Positions 34,681 to 44,144 of a stretch of DNA of 64,000 nt are shown piece by piece. The translations under genes were made by a program, and so were the position numbers. Numbering within the stretch: the first letter of the stretch is position 1; each line of letters begins with the position of its first letter. Source of the DNA: Eubacteriales bacterium (GTDB taxonomy: Bacteria; Bacillota_A; Clostridia; Saccharofermentanales; DTU023); contig JAUNLO010000001.1 of the NCBI GenBank assembly GCA_030532185.1, positions 122,865 through 186,864 of the forward strand, written 5' to 3'. The notes beneath the pieces are model-generated. The model ran no database searches. It was not told the origin of the DNA and was given only the letters and a program-made list of their open reading frames with translations.

Positions 34681-37203
34681 TTATTTTAACCCAGATATAT
34701 ATTTTTTGCTTTTGTGGGTCCGAATCTCACAGTGGCCTCCTAAATTCCAGGCCACTTCTATTGCTCCGTCTACATCCGTACGTAAACAGACAATTTGCCT
34801 ATCTCCTAGACGTTGTAAGACGGCCGGACTGGGGTGGCCGTAGGGGTTTGCCCCTACGCTGATAATGGCTACTTGAGGCTGGACCTGGTCAAGGAATTGC
34901 TCGCTACTGACATTTTGTGCCCCATGGTGGCCTAACTTGACTAGGTCTCCTGCCTCTTCCCCGGAGGCTAAAAACAGCTCTTCTTTACGGGGGGTGATAT
35001 CACCCGTTAAGAAAAAGCTCGTGTTGGCCCAGCTCAGACGTGCCACCAGGCCGCTCTCATTGGCATCCCTGTATTGTTTGCTATCACTTAAGGAAGCCTG
35101 GCTAATATATAGGTCTAGCTCGGGTAGAAAGACGGGAGCCAGACCCGGACCCCGCCAGGTCAAGCGGTCGCCAGCCTCTAGGCGTGTAACGGGAATATTC
35201 AGCCTTTCCGCCCAGGCTAGTAGTTCTGACCCCGCCTCCGCTTCTCCCCGGCCCGCAGAAGGGCTAAAGTCTGTTACGGTCTCTAAGGGACGGCCTAGGT
35301 AAGAGGCTAAGCGCTCTGCCCTGCTAAATTCCCGGGGCAAGTAAAGGGCTTTAACCTTGCCCCAGGCTAAGAGCTGAGCCGCCGCTCCCAGGTGGTCCAT
35401 GTGAGCATGAGTCAGTAGGGCTGCAGAAAAATGGGAGATGCCCTTACTGGCCATGAAGGGCAAAATTACCTGTAGGGCTTGATCAGAGCTACCGCCATCA
35501 ATAAGTAGATGCCAGTCTCCCCAAGTCACCACTATGGCATCGCCTTGACCTACATCTAGAAAATAGATATGGGGTCTAGGAGGCCACAGGCCGGAGACGA
35601 AAAAAGAAAGTATGACCAAGGCTAATATACTGCCTCTCATAATTTTTTGTTTTCTATAAAAATTTACCCAGTGCTTCCGCCTCCGACTATAGAGCTGGAA
35701 GCTAGCTGCTAAAACTAGAGCTGTGAGTAAGAGAGGGTTTAGCCTCGGCGCCAGCATATTAGGCCAGTTTACGCGACTCAGATCTTGGCATATCTGTAAA
35801 AATAGCCTCGTTAGGAGAGACAAAATGCCTGCCCACAAGCTCCAGGGTAAGATGGGCCAAGTTAAAAGGAAGGGAGCTAGGCTCAAGACAGCCAGGAGGC
35901 CTAAACCAACACTGAAGATGATTTGGGCCAGTGCGGTCAGGGGTAACTGCCAAAGTAGGGTTAGCAGCTTAAAACGTCCCACTTCCGAGAGATTCAACAA
36001 ACTTATAGCCATTTGGGTAGCCAAGGTCGCTGCCAAGGCCTGGGCCGATTCTCGACTCAAATATTTGCTGCTAGCTAGGAGTTTTCTACTCAAGGGCTCA
36101 GCAAAGAGAAACAAGGCAGCTGCTGCCGCAAAGGACCAAAGAACACCACGGTTTAAGAGAGCAAAAGGGTTGACCAGGCAGGCCAAGGCCAAGGCTAAGG
36201 CCAGGCTATTGAGTGGATCTTGGCGCAGACGCTGCCACTTACTAAAATCACTCAGGGCTAGGAGCAGGCCCGCCCGCATGAGACCGGGAGGCTGCCCCGT
36301 AAACAGATAAAAGATAAGTATAAGTGTATACTCCAGGCTTAAACTAGCCTTCTTACCCCAGCTTCTCGCCAAGGGAAGTAGGCGGAGGGGGGCCAGAAAA
36401 TAGGCCAAATGCAGGCCGGATACTGCGGTTAAATGGTTGAGAGATAAATCGCGAAACTGGTATTTGTTGAGGTCAGTGAGGCCGGATTTATAACCCAGAC
36501 AAATAGCCATAAGGAGGCCGACGCTTGGCTTAGGAAGCAGATTCTCCAACCTGTTTTGTAAGCAGGCAAATTGCTGGAGCCGCCACATTCGCCAAACTGC
36601 TTCTCCTCTCGCCTCTTGCAGGCTCTCTAGCTGACCCTTGAGGAAGACCCCTTGGCCCGCCAGCCAAGCTGCTTCCTCAAAGCCACCAGGGTTACTGGCT
36701 GTTTCCGGCGTACTCAAGCTAACCCTTCCTCGCACCTCCTGTTTAGCAAGCAGGGACCGGGGCAAAATCAGGGCAATTTGCTGCCCCCAGTGAAAGCGGG
36801 CTAAAAAACAAGCCTGGTCCGTGGCGGGGCTCTCCCACAAGAGCTTATCTAGGCGAAAACTCCCCTCCAATTTAGCTTCTGAACTCAGTTCTGCCGCTTG
36901 AAGGCTCCAAGCGGCCCGTCCTAGGTTAAGGAGAAAAAGGAGAGGAAGCAGGAATTTAAGCCAAGGCAAGCGCCAGAGGTAGAAGGAAACCAAGCCCAGA
37001 AAGACTAAGCCCAGCAGGACCAGATAAAGGAAGCCCCATTTTTGATAAAGCAAAAAACCAGGCAGGCCTAGCGCGGGTGCTAGGCCTAAGGCCGGTCTAG
37101 CCAGAGACAGGACAGGAGGAGACTGAGGCCTGTCCGGTCGATAGCCTGGCCCCTGTGAGTTGAGAGGGGTGAATTCTCTATGAGAGTCTTGCACACGAGC
37201 CAT
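34681..37203 (-). CDS. comEC: ComEC/Rec2-type DNA internalization channel
   Basis: 840 residues. Hydrophobic N-terminal part with DUF4131-like region, the competence domain with many transmembrane helices (LTAVSGLHLAYFLAPL and onward, about 220-500), and a C-terminal MBL-like domain (DVGQGDAIVV, DGGSSDQ, LTHAHMDHLGA, FLTGDI, LGHHGAQNVSSEQFL). It is the inner-membrane pore for single-stranded DNA uptake. No other competence genes (comEA, comG) lie in this window, so transformability cannot be judged. Confidence 0.94.
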   Translation of the reverse strand: MARVQDSHREFTPLNSQGPGYRPDRPQSPPVLSLARPALGLAPALGLPGFLLYQKWGFLYLVLLGLVFLGLVSFYLWRLPWLKFLLPLLFLLNLGRAAWSLQAAELSSEAKLEGSFRLDKLLWESPATDQACFLARFHWGQQIALILPRSLLAKQEVRGRVSLSTPETASNPGGFEEAAWLAGQGVFLKGQLESLQEARGEAVWRMWRLQQFACLQNRLENLLPKPSVGLLMAICLGYKSGLTDLNKYQFRDLSLNHLTAVSGLHLAYFLAPLRLLPLARSWGKKASLSLEYTLILIFYLFTGQPPGLMRAGLLLALSDFSKWQRLRQDPLNSLALALALACLVNPFALLNRGVLWSFAAAAALFLFAEPLSRKLLASSKYLSRESAQALAATLATQMAISLLNLSEVGRFKLLTLLWQLPLTALAQIIFSVGLGLLAVLSLAPFLLTWPILPWSLWAGILSLLTRLFLQICQDLSRVNWPNMLAPRLNPLLLTALVLAASFQLYSRRRKHWVNFYRKQKIMRGSILALVILSFFVSGLWPPRPHIYFLDVGQGDAIVVTWGDWHLLIDGGSSDQALQVILPFMASKGISHFSAALLTHAHMDHLGAAAQLLAWGKVKALYLPREFSRAERLASYLGRPLETVTDFSPSAGRGEAEAGSELLAWAERLNIPVTRLEAGDRLTWRGPGLAPVFLPELDLYISQASLSDSKQYRDANESGLVARLSWANTSFFLTGDITPRKEELFLASGEEAGDLVKLGHHGAQNVSSEQFLDQVQPQVAIISVGANPYGHPSPAVLQRLGDRQIVCLRTDVDGAIEVAWNLGGHCEIRTHKSKKYISGLK

Positions 37204-37263
37204 GACCTGCCCCCTGGTTCTTTACTGTTTTGAGGATAGCAAGAAAAGTAGGCAGGCTAGGCT

Positions 37264-37303
37264 AAAAAAATCGACAAGAGCCAGCAGTAGCTATCCCTTG
37301 TCG
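37264..37303 (-). terminator. Terminator of the liv1-engB operon
   Basis: On the minus strand, CGACAAG (37297-37303) and CTTGTCG (37272-37278) form a seven-pair stem with an 18-base loop followed by ATTTTTTT, 30 bases beyond the engB stop. Confidence 0.7.
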
Positions 37304-37333
37304 TTTCTTGATTTTAAAAATAGAGAAAAATAC

Positions 37334-37951
37334 TTAAGTGAGACCTACACTCTGCAGGATAAGCTCTTCCAAGTCCCCTATCCCCTGGCCAGTTTCGGCA
37401 GAAACCGACAGGAGGTAAAAATCTATACCGGTTTTCTCCTGCAGGTATTGGTGAATTTTCTGCCGCATAGTCACCTGCTGATTCCTGCTCAGCTTATCCG
37501 ACTTGTTGAGGAGAATGACATAGGGGGCCTCTAGTCCCTCTAGCCAGCTCAGCATGGCCAAATCCTGCTGGGTAGGCAAATGTCTAGCATCTAGTATATG
37601 TAAAATTAAATGAATGGGGCTAGCCGAATGTAAATAAGCGTCTGTCAAACGCGAGAAGCGTTGTTGTTCGGCCTTGGAAGATTTGCTAAAGCCATAGCCG
37701 GGTAAATCCACGAGATAAAATTCGCCGGCCAGGTCAAAAAATACTAAATTTTTCGTTTTACCTGCCTGCTGAGCCGTCCTAGCCAGGCGTTTTTGCCGGC
37801 AGAGACGGTTAATCAAGGACGACTTGCCCACATTAGACTTACCGGCAGCCAAAACCTGGGGTAGGCCGTCTGAAGGAAGATCCTCCAGACGGGCCACCAG
37901 GCGAGAAAATTTTGCCTTTTGAAAAATACTGTCTGCTTGAGCCTTCGACAT
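37334..37951 (-). CDS. engB: Ribosome biogenesis GTP-binding protein EngB/YsxC
   Basis: 205 residues with GTPase motifs GKSNVGKSSLINRL (P-loop, about residue 37), DLPGYGFSK (G3), NKSDK (G4) and SAETGQG (G5). Needed for assembly of the 50S subunit. The ATG overlaps the livF stop by one base (TAATG), so here engB is the last gene of the liv1 operon rather than following lonA/clpX as in many Bacilli. A terminator follows. Confidence 0.95.
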   Translation of the reverse strand: MSKAQADSIFQKAKFSRLVARLEDLPSDGLPQVLAAGKSNVGKSSLINRLCRQKRLARTAQQAGKTKNLVFFDLAGEFYLVDLPGYGFSKSSKAEQQRFSRLTDAYLHSASPIHLILHILDARHLPTQQDLAMLSWLEGLEAPYVILLNKSDKLSRNQQVTMRQKIHQYLQEKTGIDFYLLSVSAETGQGIGDLEELILQSVGLT

Positions 37952-38664
37952 TAGGACTTCTGTTCACCCAGGTAAGCAGCCTGGACCTTTTCATTGTGCA
38001 GGAGCTCCTGTCCTGTGCCTTCTAGAGCCAGGGAGCCTGTCTCCAGTACGTAGGCATAGTCCGCAATCTCCAAAGCCTTTTTGGCGTTCTGCTCGATGAG
38101 CAGGATGGTGTTACCTTGGGCATGGATGGTCTTGATAATTTCAAAGATTTCATTTATCAAGATAGGGGCTAAACCTAGGGAAGGCTCGTCCAGCATCAAG
38201 ATTTTAGGATTAATCATGAGGCCACGGGCCACCGCCAGCATCTGCTGTTCACCCCCGGACAGGGTTCCGGCTTTTTGCCAAGAACGTTCCTCCAGGATGG
38301 GGAATAGCTCATAGGCCTTCTGTAGCCCCTGCTCAATGACTTCCTTATCTTGAATGGTATAGCCACCCAAGATGAGATTTTCTTTAACGGTGAGGTTGGG
38401 GAAAACGTGGCGGCCTTCCGGTACCAAGGCAATACCCTCTTTGACGATATCCCGTGTGTGTAAACTAGAGATATCCTTGTCATCAAAGAAAACCTGGCCT
38501 TGCGACTTAGGCACCTGGCCCATGATAGCTCTCAGGGTAGAGGACTTACCTGCCCCGTTAGCCCCAATCAGGGTCACAATTTTGTTATCCTCGATGGTCA
38601 TATTAAGGCCTCTAACTGCCTTAATACCCCCATAAGAAATATGTAGATCCGTAACTTTAAGCAT
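37951..38664 (-). CDS. livF: Branched-chain amino-acid type ABC transporter ATPase LivF (copy 1)
   Basis: 237 residues. Walker A LIGANGAGKSSTLRAI, signature LSGGEQQMLAVARGL, Walker B ILMLDEPSLGLAP, and IHAQGNTILLIEQNA, a LivF-specific pattern. Energises import together with LivG. Overlaps livG by eight bases. The sequence is related to but clearly distinct from the second copy at 56834. Confidence 0.95.
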   Translation of the reverse strand: MLKVTDLHISYGGIKAVRGLNMTIEDNKIVTLIGANGAGKSSTLRAIMGQVPKSQGQVFFDDKDISSLHTRDIVKEGIALVPEGRHVFPNLTVKENLILGGYTIQDKEVIEQGLQKAYELFPILEERSWQKAGTLSGGEQQMLAVARGLMINPKILMLDEPSLGLAPILINEIFEIIKTIHAQGNTILLIEQNAKKALEIADYAYVLETGSLALEGTGQELLHNEKVQAAYLGEQKS

Positions 38665-39436
38665 CTTCTACCCCCAAGTAAGCTTCAATAACCCTGGGAT
38701 TATTTTGAATTTCTTCCGGCACTCCACTGGCAATCATTTGACCATGGTCTAGGACATAAATACGGTCACAAATACCCATAACCACATCCATATGGTGTTC
38801 AATCAAGAAAATAGTCAAGTCAAACTTGGCTTGGATATCCTTAATAAAAGCCATGAGCTCCAGGGTTTCCTGCGGGTTCATACCAGCAGCCGGCTCATCG
38901 AGCAAGAGGAGCTTAGGGTGGGTAGCCAGAGCACGGGCAATCTCTAAGCGTCTTTGTTTACCATAGGGCAAGGAGGAAGACTGGGTCTCCCTTTCATCCC
39001 AAAGGGCAATGGACTTGAGTAGTTCTTCCGCTTCTTTTTGCAGATTCTTCCGTTCCTGTAAATAGCTAGGCAGGTTCATCACATTGGAAATCCAGCCTGA
39101 CTTCATACGGAGGTAACCGCCTATGCAGACATTCTCCAGAACGGACAACTGCTTGAAAAGGCGAATGTTCTGGAAGGTACGGCAAATACCTAAATCAGCA
39201 ATTTCCTCAGGCTTCATGCCGGTAATATCCCGGGGGGCCTGCCCTTCCTCGGGCTGGAAGAAGATTTTGCCGGAGGTGGGTTCATAGATACCCGTAACCA
39301 TATTAAAGGCTGTGGTTTTACCAGCACCGTTAGGCCCAATGAGCCCGATGATTTCATGCTTGGCAACCTCAATTGTGGCTTGGTTTACCGCAGTAACCCC
39401 GCCAAACTTCATTGTAATATTATCAAGCTTAAGCAC
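38657..39436 (-). CDS. livG: Branched-chain amino-acid type ABC transporter ATPase LivG (copy 1)
   Basis: 259 residues. Walker A LIGPNGAGKTTAFNMVTG, the LivG ICRTFQNIRLF Q-loop region, LPYGKQRRLEIARAL signature (an LSGGQ variant typical of LivG), Walker B LLLLDEPAAGMNP, and FLIEHHMDVVMGI. Overlaps livM by eight bases. Confidence 0.95.
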   Translation of the reverse strand: MLKLDNITMKFGGVTAVNQATIEVAKHEIIGLIGPNGAGKTTAFNMVTGIYEPTSGKIFFQPEEGQAPRDITGMKPEEIADLGICRTFQNIRLFKQLSVLENVCIGGYLRMKSGWISNVMNLPSYLQERKNLQKEAEELLKSIALWDERETQSSSLPYGKQRRLEIARALATHPKLLLLDEPAAGMNPQETLELMAFIKDIQAKFDLTIFLIEHHMDVVMGICDRIYVLDHGQMIASGVPEEIQNNPRVIEAYLGVEDA

Positions 39437-40427
39437 GGTTCTTCCTCCTTTTGAGCTTAGTACGGCTTATAACGACGATCATGAGCAACAAGGAGAAGAC
39501 CACCATACGTAAACCGGGTAAGCCATCTTGGAAGATACCAAAGTTCATGGGCTCATCCAGGAAACGCATGAGTTCCAGAGCAGAAGTTACGATAACTGCA
39601 GCTACCACAGTGCCCCAAATCTTACCCATACCACCCAGAACCACAATCAGCAGAATGTTGAAAGTGAGCTGGAAGGTAAATTGCATCTGGTTGACTGTAC
39701 CAACCATTACTGCCATGAGGCCCCCACCAACACCGGCCCAGAAGGAACCAATGGTGAAAGAAATTACCTTGTAAAGATAGGCATTAATACCTACAGAACG
39801 GGCAGCAATTTCGTCCTCACGGATGGCTACCAGCGATCTACCCTTGGAAGAGTTGGTCAATAAAATCATGAAGATAATCATGACCAAAGCCACCCCACCA
39901 TACAGGAAGTAGGAGTCTACCCGGGGAATACCTTTCAGACCTAGGGCACCGTTAGTTATACGGAACTGGGTCCTAATCAGTACCAAGATAATCTCGGCAA
40001 AGCCCATGGAGGCAATGGCTAAGTAGTCATCGTTAAGCCGCAGGACCGGTAAGGAAATCAGGAAGCCCAGCAAGGCTGCCAAGACACCAGACACAATCAG
40101 GGCAGGAATGAGAGGTATCTGTAAGTTCTTAAGCCAATCGTACACAGGCTCAATGTTATAGTAAGCCTCTTTAGCTTCCGCAGACATGGTCAAAACTGCC
40201 GTAGTATAGGCACCGATAGCCATGAACCCGTAGTGACCCAAAGAGAAGAGTCCCGTGTAGCCATTGATGAGGTTGAGCGACAGGGCCAAGGTAATGTAAA
40301 TATAGGATAGATTAATAATCTTACGATAGTAATTATCCAAGGGCAAAACATTGATAATTAAAAGGATAAGGGTAAAAATCAGAATGCCCAGGATATTCTT
40401 ACGGGAAAATACTTGAGAGCCTCTCAT
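39429..40427 (-). CDS. livM: Branched-chain amino-acid type ABC transporter permease LivM (copy 1)
   Basis: 332 residues, eight or more hydrophobic segments. Typical LivM blocks: LNLINGYTGLFSLGHYGFMAIGAYTTA, DDYLAIASMGFAEIILVLIR, ITNGALGLKGIPR, and the EAA-like loop VAIREDEIAARSVGINAYLYKVISFTIG. Forms the membrane channel with LivH. GGAGAAAG precedes the ATG. Confidence 0.95.
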   Translation of the reverse strand: MRGSQVFSRKNILGILIFTLILLIINVLPLDNYYRKIINLSYIYITLALSLNLINGYTGLFSLGHYGFMAIGAYTTAVLTMSAEAKEAYYNIEPVYDWLKNLQIPLIPALIVSGVLAALLGFLISLPVLRLNDDYLAIASMGFAEIILVLIRTQFRITNGALGLKGIPRVDSYFLYGGVALVMIIFMILLTNSSKGRSLVAIREDEIAARSVGINAYLYKVISFTIGSFWAGVGGGLMAVMVGTVNQMQFTFQLTFNILLIVVLGGMGKIWGTVVAAVIVTSALELMRFLDEPMNFGIFQDGLPGLRMVVFSLLLMIVVISRTKLKRRKNRA

Positions 40428-40428
40428 T

Positions 40429-41316
40429 TTATACTTTCTCCTTTGCAGTAGTGCCGAACAGGCCGGTGGGTTTAATAATCAGAATGAGTATGAGGATAAT
40501 GAAGGCAAAACCGTCACGGTAGTCATTGAGGGAGGGCAGGAAACCGACAATCATAATTTCTGCCATACCCAATATCATACCGCCGACCACGGCACCCGTC
40601 ATATTACCAATACCACCGATAACTGCGGCGATGAAGCATTTAATACCAGGCATCATACCCATGAGAGGGAGAAGCTGTGGATAACGGCAGGCATAGAGGA
40701 TACCACCTACAGCTGCCAGTAAAGAACCAATTAAGAAGGTGACAGAGATAATTAGGTTGATATTGATACCCATGAGGTCAGAAGCCTCATAATCCGTAGC
40801 TAAGGCCCGCATGGCCATACCGGTCTTAGTTTTATTAACCACAAAGTGCAGGATTAAGAGTAAGACGGCAGTGACTACAGGAATAACCACCTGAATGATG
40901 TTAAAGCTGACCTGCCCAACCTTGATGGAGCGGTCCAGGATAGCCGGTACCGGGAAAGGCTGGGGACGTCCGCCGAAAACCAAAATGGCAAGGTTTTCCA
41001 GTAAGAAAGAGGCACCAATGGCGGAAATTAAAACATTAATTCTCGCTTCATGCCGCAGAGGAGCATAGGCTGAACGCTCCAGAAGAATACCCAGAAGGCC
41101 GGTAAAAATAGTTGCGATAAGGAAGGCAACCCACCAGGGTAAAGAGGTCAAGGTCATTACATAGAATGAGAGATAAGCGCCGAGCATAAAAATATCCCCG
41201 TGCGCAAAGTTGATCAAACGCAGGATGCCGTAAACCATGGTGTAGCCTATGGCTAAAAGGGCATAGAGGCTACCGAGGCTGATCCCGTTGACCAGGTTTT
41301 GAATAAAAAACGACAT
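40429..41316 (-). CDS. livH: Branched-chain amino-acid type ABC transporter permease LivH (copy 1)
   Basis: 295 residues. FIQNLVNGISLGSLYALLAIGYTMVYGILRLINFAHGDIFMLGAY is the characteristic LivH opening; MRALATDYEASDLMGININ is the cytoplasmic loop contacting the ATPase. Around eight membrane helices. AAAGGATACGT precedes the ATG. Separated from livK by 104 bases with a strong hairpin. Confidence 0.95.
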   Translation of the reverse strand: MSFFIQNLVNGISLGSLYALLAIGYTMVYGILRLINFAHGDIFMLGAYLSFYVMTLTSLPWWVAFLIATIFTGLLGILLERSAYAPLRHEARINVLISAIGASFLLENLAILVFGGRPQPFPVPAILDRSIKVGQVSFNIIQVVIPVVTAVLLLILHFVVNKTKTGMAMRALATDYEASDLMGININLIISVTFLIGSLLAAVGGILYACRYPQLLPLMGMMPGIKCFIAAVIGGIGNMTGAVVGGMILGMAEIMIVGFLPSLNDYRDGFAFIILILILIIKPTGLFGTTAKEKV

Positions 41317-41352
41317 ACGTATCCTTTCTTCTAAAAAGAGTTCTGATAAAGT

Positions 41353-41379
41353 GCGAGAGCCGCGCGTTGCGGCTCTCGC
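41353..41379 (-). terminator. Intercistronic hairpin between livK and livH (copy 1)
   Basis: Perfect 11-pair stem GCGAGAGCCGC/GCGGCTCTCGC with a five-base loop. The downstream sequence on the minus strand lacks a long T run, so partial termination or 3'-end protection of livK mRNA is more likely than full stop. This would let the binding protein be made in excess over the permease. Confidence 0.65.
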
Positions 41380-41420
41380 TTGAACACACCTCAGAAATCT
41401 CTGAACTTACAGTTAAACTA

Positions 41421-42674
41421 CTATTTGCTTACAGGTTCAATAGTTTGCAGATATACAAAGGCGTCGTCTTTAACCTGGTTGATGACGGCAGACTTAACGG
41501 CGTCACCTTCGGCATCCAAGCTGATGGTACCGGTAGCACCAATAAATTCTTGGGTCTCAGCCAGGGCATCACGAATAGCCTGGGGATCAGCAGAATCTGC
41601 ACGTTTGATTGCGTCGATAACTACCATGTAAGCGTCATAGCCCAGGGCAGCAAAAGCGTTGGCGTCTTTACCGAACTTATCCTTGTAGGTCTTCAGGAAG
41701 GCTTCAGAAACGTCGTTCAGAGGTTTCTCGGAAGTAAAGTGGGAAGAGAAGTAAACTTCTTTATTGATGTTTTCGCCACCAATTTTGATGAAGTCAGGGG
41801 ATTCCCAAGTGTCACCACCGAGCATAGGAGCTTCGATACCCAGGTCACGGGCTTGTTTAATCATGAGGGCACATTCACCATAGTTACCGGGGCAGAAGAT
41901 AACGTCAGGATTGGCCTGCTTAACGTTATTCAGCTGAGAGGTAAAGTCCTGGTCACCAGTCTTGTAAGAGGCTTCAGAAACGATGGAATCTTCACCATTA
42001 GCTTCCTTGAAGGCGTCTACGAAGTTCTTAACCAGACCTACGGAGTAGTCAGAAGAGATGTCCTTAACGGTAGCCGCGGTTTTGGCACCCAGTTCGTTGA
42101 TAGCAAAGTTAGCCATGACAGAGCCCTGGAAGGGGTCAATGAAGCAAACACGGAAGTAGAAGGGGTTGCCCTTGGTAACCATGGGGTTAGTGGGAGAACA
42201 GCCTACGGCAGGAACTTTAGCTTCTTGGAAGACAGGACCACCAGCCATGGAGTTGGAGGAACCGTAGGAACCAATAACTGCATTAACCTTGTCTTTGTCA
42301 ACCAGACGCTGGGCGGCGTTAGAGGCTTCTACCTGGTCAGATTTATTGTCAACCTTAACCAGTTCAATCTTCTTGCCTAGAATTTCGGGAACTTCAGCAA
42401 AAGCGAGTTCAATACCCTCAAAGGTTAACTCACCACCAGAGGCTGCAGCGCCGGTGAAGGGTTCGAAAACACCAATCTTGATGACATCGCCAGCGGCGTC
42501 ATCTTTCTTTTCTTCAACTTTTTCTTCGTCAGCCTTCTCTTTTTCTTCGGTTTTCTCGGCTTCAGTTTCTTTAGCAGGAGCTTCGGTCTTTTTCTCTGTG
42601 TCTCCGGTGTTGCTACAGGCTACAAGGCCAAACACCATAATCAGAGCCAATAAGAGAGACAGTAATTTTTTCAT
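41421..42674 (-). CDS. livK: Branched-chain amino-acid type substrate-binding lipoprotein LivK (copy 1)
   Basis: 417 residues. Signal peptide and lipobox MKKLLSLLLALIMVFGLVAC (Cys20), a Lys/Glu-rich linker (about 22-60), then the type I periplasmic-binding fold (IKIGVFEPFTGAAASGGELTFEGIELAF ... GSYGSSNSMAGGPVFQEAKVPAVG). Captures the ligand outside the membrane and delivers it to LivHMGF. GGAGG precedes the ATG by seven bases. Ligand specificity among amino acids, amides or other small molecules cannot be told from this sequence. Confidence 0.94.
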   Translation of the reverse strand: MKKLLSLLLALIMVFGLVACSNTGDTEKKTEAPAKETEAEKTEEKEKADEEKVEEKKDDAAGDVIKIGVFEPFTGAAASGGELTFEGIELAFAEVPEILGKKIELVKVDNKSDQVEASNAAQRLVDKDKVNAVIGSYGSSNSMAGGPVFQEAKVPAVGCSPTNPMVTKGNPFYFRVCFIDPFQGSVMANFAINELGAKTAATVKDISSDYSVGLVKNFVDAFKEANGEDSIVSEASYKTGDQDFTSQLNNVKQANPDVIFCPGNYGECALMIKQARDLGIEAPMLGGDTWESPDFIKIGGENINKEVYFSSHFTSEKPLNDVSEAFLKTYKDKFGKDANAFAALGYDAYMVVIDAIKRADSADPQAIRDALAETQEFIGATGTISLDAEGDAVKSAVINQVKDDAFVYLQTIEPVSK

Positions 42675-42784
42675 ATTCTTCCTCCAAATTTTGCAGCCTG
42701 GATTTTCAGGATGCTTTTCACTAAGCTGAGGGCTGAAAAAAGCTTCTTATCAACAAGCAATATTTCATCCTCAATTAGTTTGTA

Positions 42785-42813
42785 ACTTTAGCACTTTATC
42801 AATAAATTTACAA
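42785..42813 (-). promoter_or_regulatory. Possible promoter of livK (copy 1)
   Basis: Minus strand TTGTAA (42808-42813), 17-base spacer, TAAAGT (42785-42790), about 110 bases before livK. Fair match only. Confidence 0.35.
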
Positions 42814-42933
42814 TATCAACGAGCTTTTATGACAGTATGACTATAAGTTTCCACAAGCCCCTCCCCTGTGGTTTAACTATTGATAAATGCTATACTTAAG
42901 AGCAAATTAATCTCTGGAGGGGGAGGAGACCAG

Positions 42934-44127
42934 ATGGAAACAGATAACGTAGGCTGGAAGTCTTTTAAGTTCTGGCGATACGGTGAAAATACCATGGACC
43001 CCGTAGGTCCCATCGGTATTATCACCCATCAGCTAAACCGGACTTTTGCCGACAATATCAACAGCCGCTTACGCAGAAGGCGTGAGAACTATGTTCAAGA
43101 TTATCCCAATCTCTTAAACTACCCAGCATACCTGCGCAAAGACTACCGCATCGAGGTGGACCTGGGTCGTTTCCGTACGGGTGAGGGCAAGGCTAAGCTT
43201 TTAGATGATGTGCGGGGCCATGACTTATTCATTATCACGGATGTGATAAATGACGGCATGTATATGACGCGCTTTGGCCAACCCATGTCCCTAAGTCCTG
43301 ACGACCAATACATGGACCTCATTCGTCTTATTTCGGCAGCCCAGGGCGTAGCAGCACGCATAAACGTTATTATGCCTTATCTCTATGAGGGGCGTCGTTA
43401 TCAACGGCAATCCCGCCAATCCACCGACTGCGCCATTATGCTGCGCGAACTTTTTAACTTCGGAATAAGCAACTTCATTACTTATGATGCCCACGATGGT
43501 CGGGTCGCCAACGCCGTACCCCGCCACAATTTCGAAAATTTCCCCACCGCCCTGCAAATTATCGAGCGGATGCTGGAAGTTTTCCCTGACCTCCAAGTCA
43601 ACTCTGACAAGTTTATGGTCATCAGTCCTTCGGAGACTTCCATCAGCCGGGCTATTTACTACGCCACCATGATGAAGGTCCCCCTGGGCACTTTCTACCG
43701 CATTCATGATCGTGACGACTCCGTGGAGCGCGGTTTTTTAGGCGATGACGTAAATGGACGTGACGTAATTATCGTGGATGACCTTTTTGACACTGGCGAG
43801 GCCATCCTGGATTGTGCCAATCAACTCAAGCAGCGTGGGGCCCGCCGGGTTATTGCCGTGGCTACCTTCCCCCTCTTTAGTGATGGCTTCGTAGCCATGA
43901 ATCAGGCTTACGATTACGGGATTATTGATAAGGTCTTCGCCACCAACCTCATCCGTATCCCCCGGGCCCTCTTTGATGCCCCCTGGTTTGTACCCGTAGA
44001 TATGAGCGACAACTTGGCTTCGGTCATAGATGCTCTCAATCACGAAGCTTCCCTCAGTAAGCTCTTGGCACCGGACCAGAGAATCCACGAGATCCTGCAT
44101 CGCTACAGCGAAAATTTACAAGCCTAA
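42934..44127 (+). CDS. Ribose-phosphate pyrophosphokinase-like protein, divergent paralogue 1
   Basis: 397 residues from ATG 42934 (GGAGGAGA upstream). PRPP synthetase fold: NVIMPYLYEGRRYQRQSRQS, ITYDAHDGRVANAV (catalytic His region), and the PRPP-binding loop VIIVDDLFDTGEAILDCA. It is about 80 residues longer than classical Prs (about 315), like the long form found in many Clostridia. The flexible catalytic loop, KRR in B. subtilis Prs and FYKRR in the neighbouring paralogue, here reads FYRIHDRD and is shorter. It may be catalytically altered or act with paralogue 2, 17 bases downstream. Prs makes PRPP from ribose 5-phosphate and ATP. Confidence 0.85.
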   Translation: METDNVGWKSFKFWRYGENTMDPVGPIGIITHQLNRTFADNINSRLRRRRENYVQDYPNLLNYPAYLRKDYRIEVDLGRFRTGEGKAKLLDDVRGHDLFIITDVINDGMYMTRFGQPMSLSPDDQYMDLIRLISAAQGVAARINVIMPYLYEGRRYQRQSRQSTDCAIMLRELFNFGISNFITYDAHDGRVANAVPRHNFENFPTALQIIERMLEVFPDLQVNSDKFMVISPSETSISRAIYYATMMKVPLGTFYRIHDRDDSVERGFLGDDVNGRDVIIVDDLFDTGEAILDCANQLKQRGARRVIAVATFPLFSDGFVAMNQAYDYGIIDKVFATNLIRIPRALFDAPWFVPVDMSDNLASVIDALNHEASLSKLLAPDQRIHEILHRYSENLQA

Positions 44128-44144
44128 AGGAGGAGCCAGGCAAG

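Noticed and set aside
35723..36310. Plus-strand open frame of 195 codons, Arg/Lys-rich
   Set aside because: Antisense to the membrane domain of comEC. Its basic composition is what the complement of Leu/Ala/Gly-rich codons produces.
41367..42380. Long plus-strand open frame of 337 codons
   Set aside because: Lies fully antisense to livK copy 1, whose signal peptide and binding-protein fold are clear. It has no recognisable domain or ribosome site.
42851..42871. Small inverted repeat CCACA/TGTGG before prs paralogue 1
   Set aside because: Only five pairs with an 11-base C-rich loop; not distinguishable from chance.
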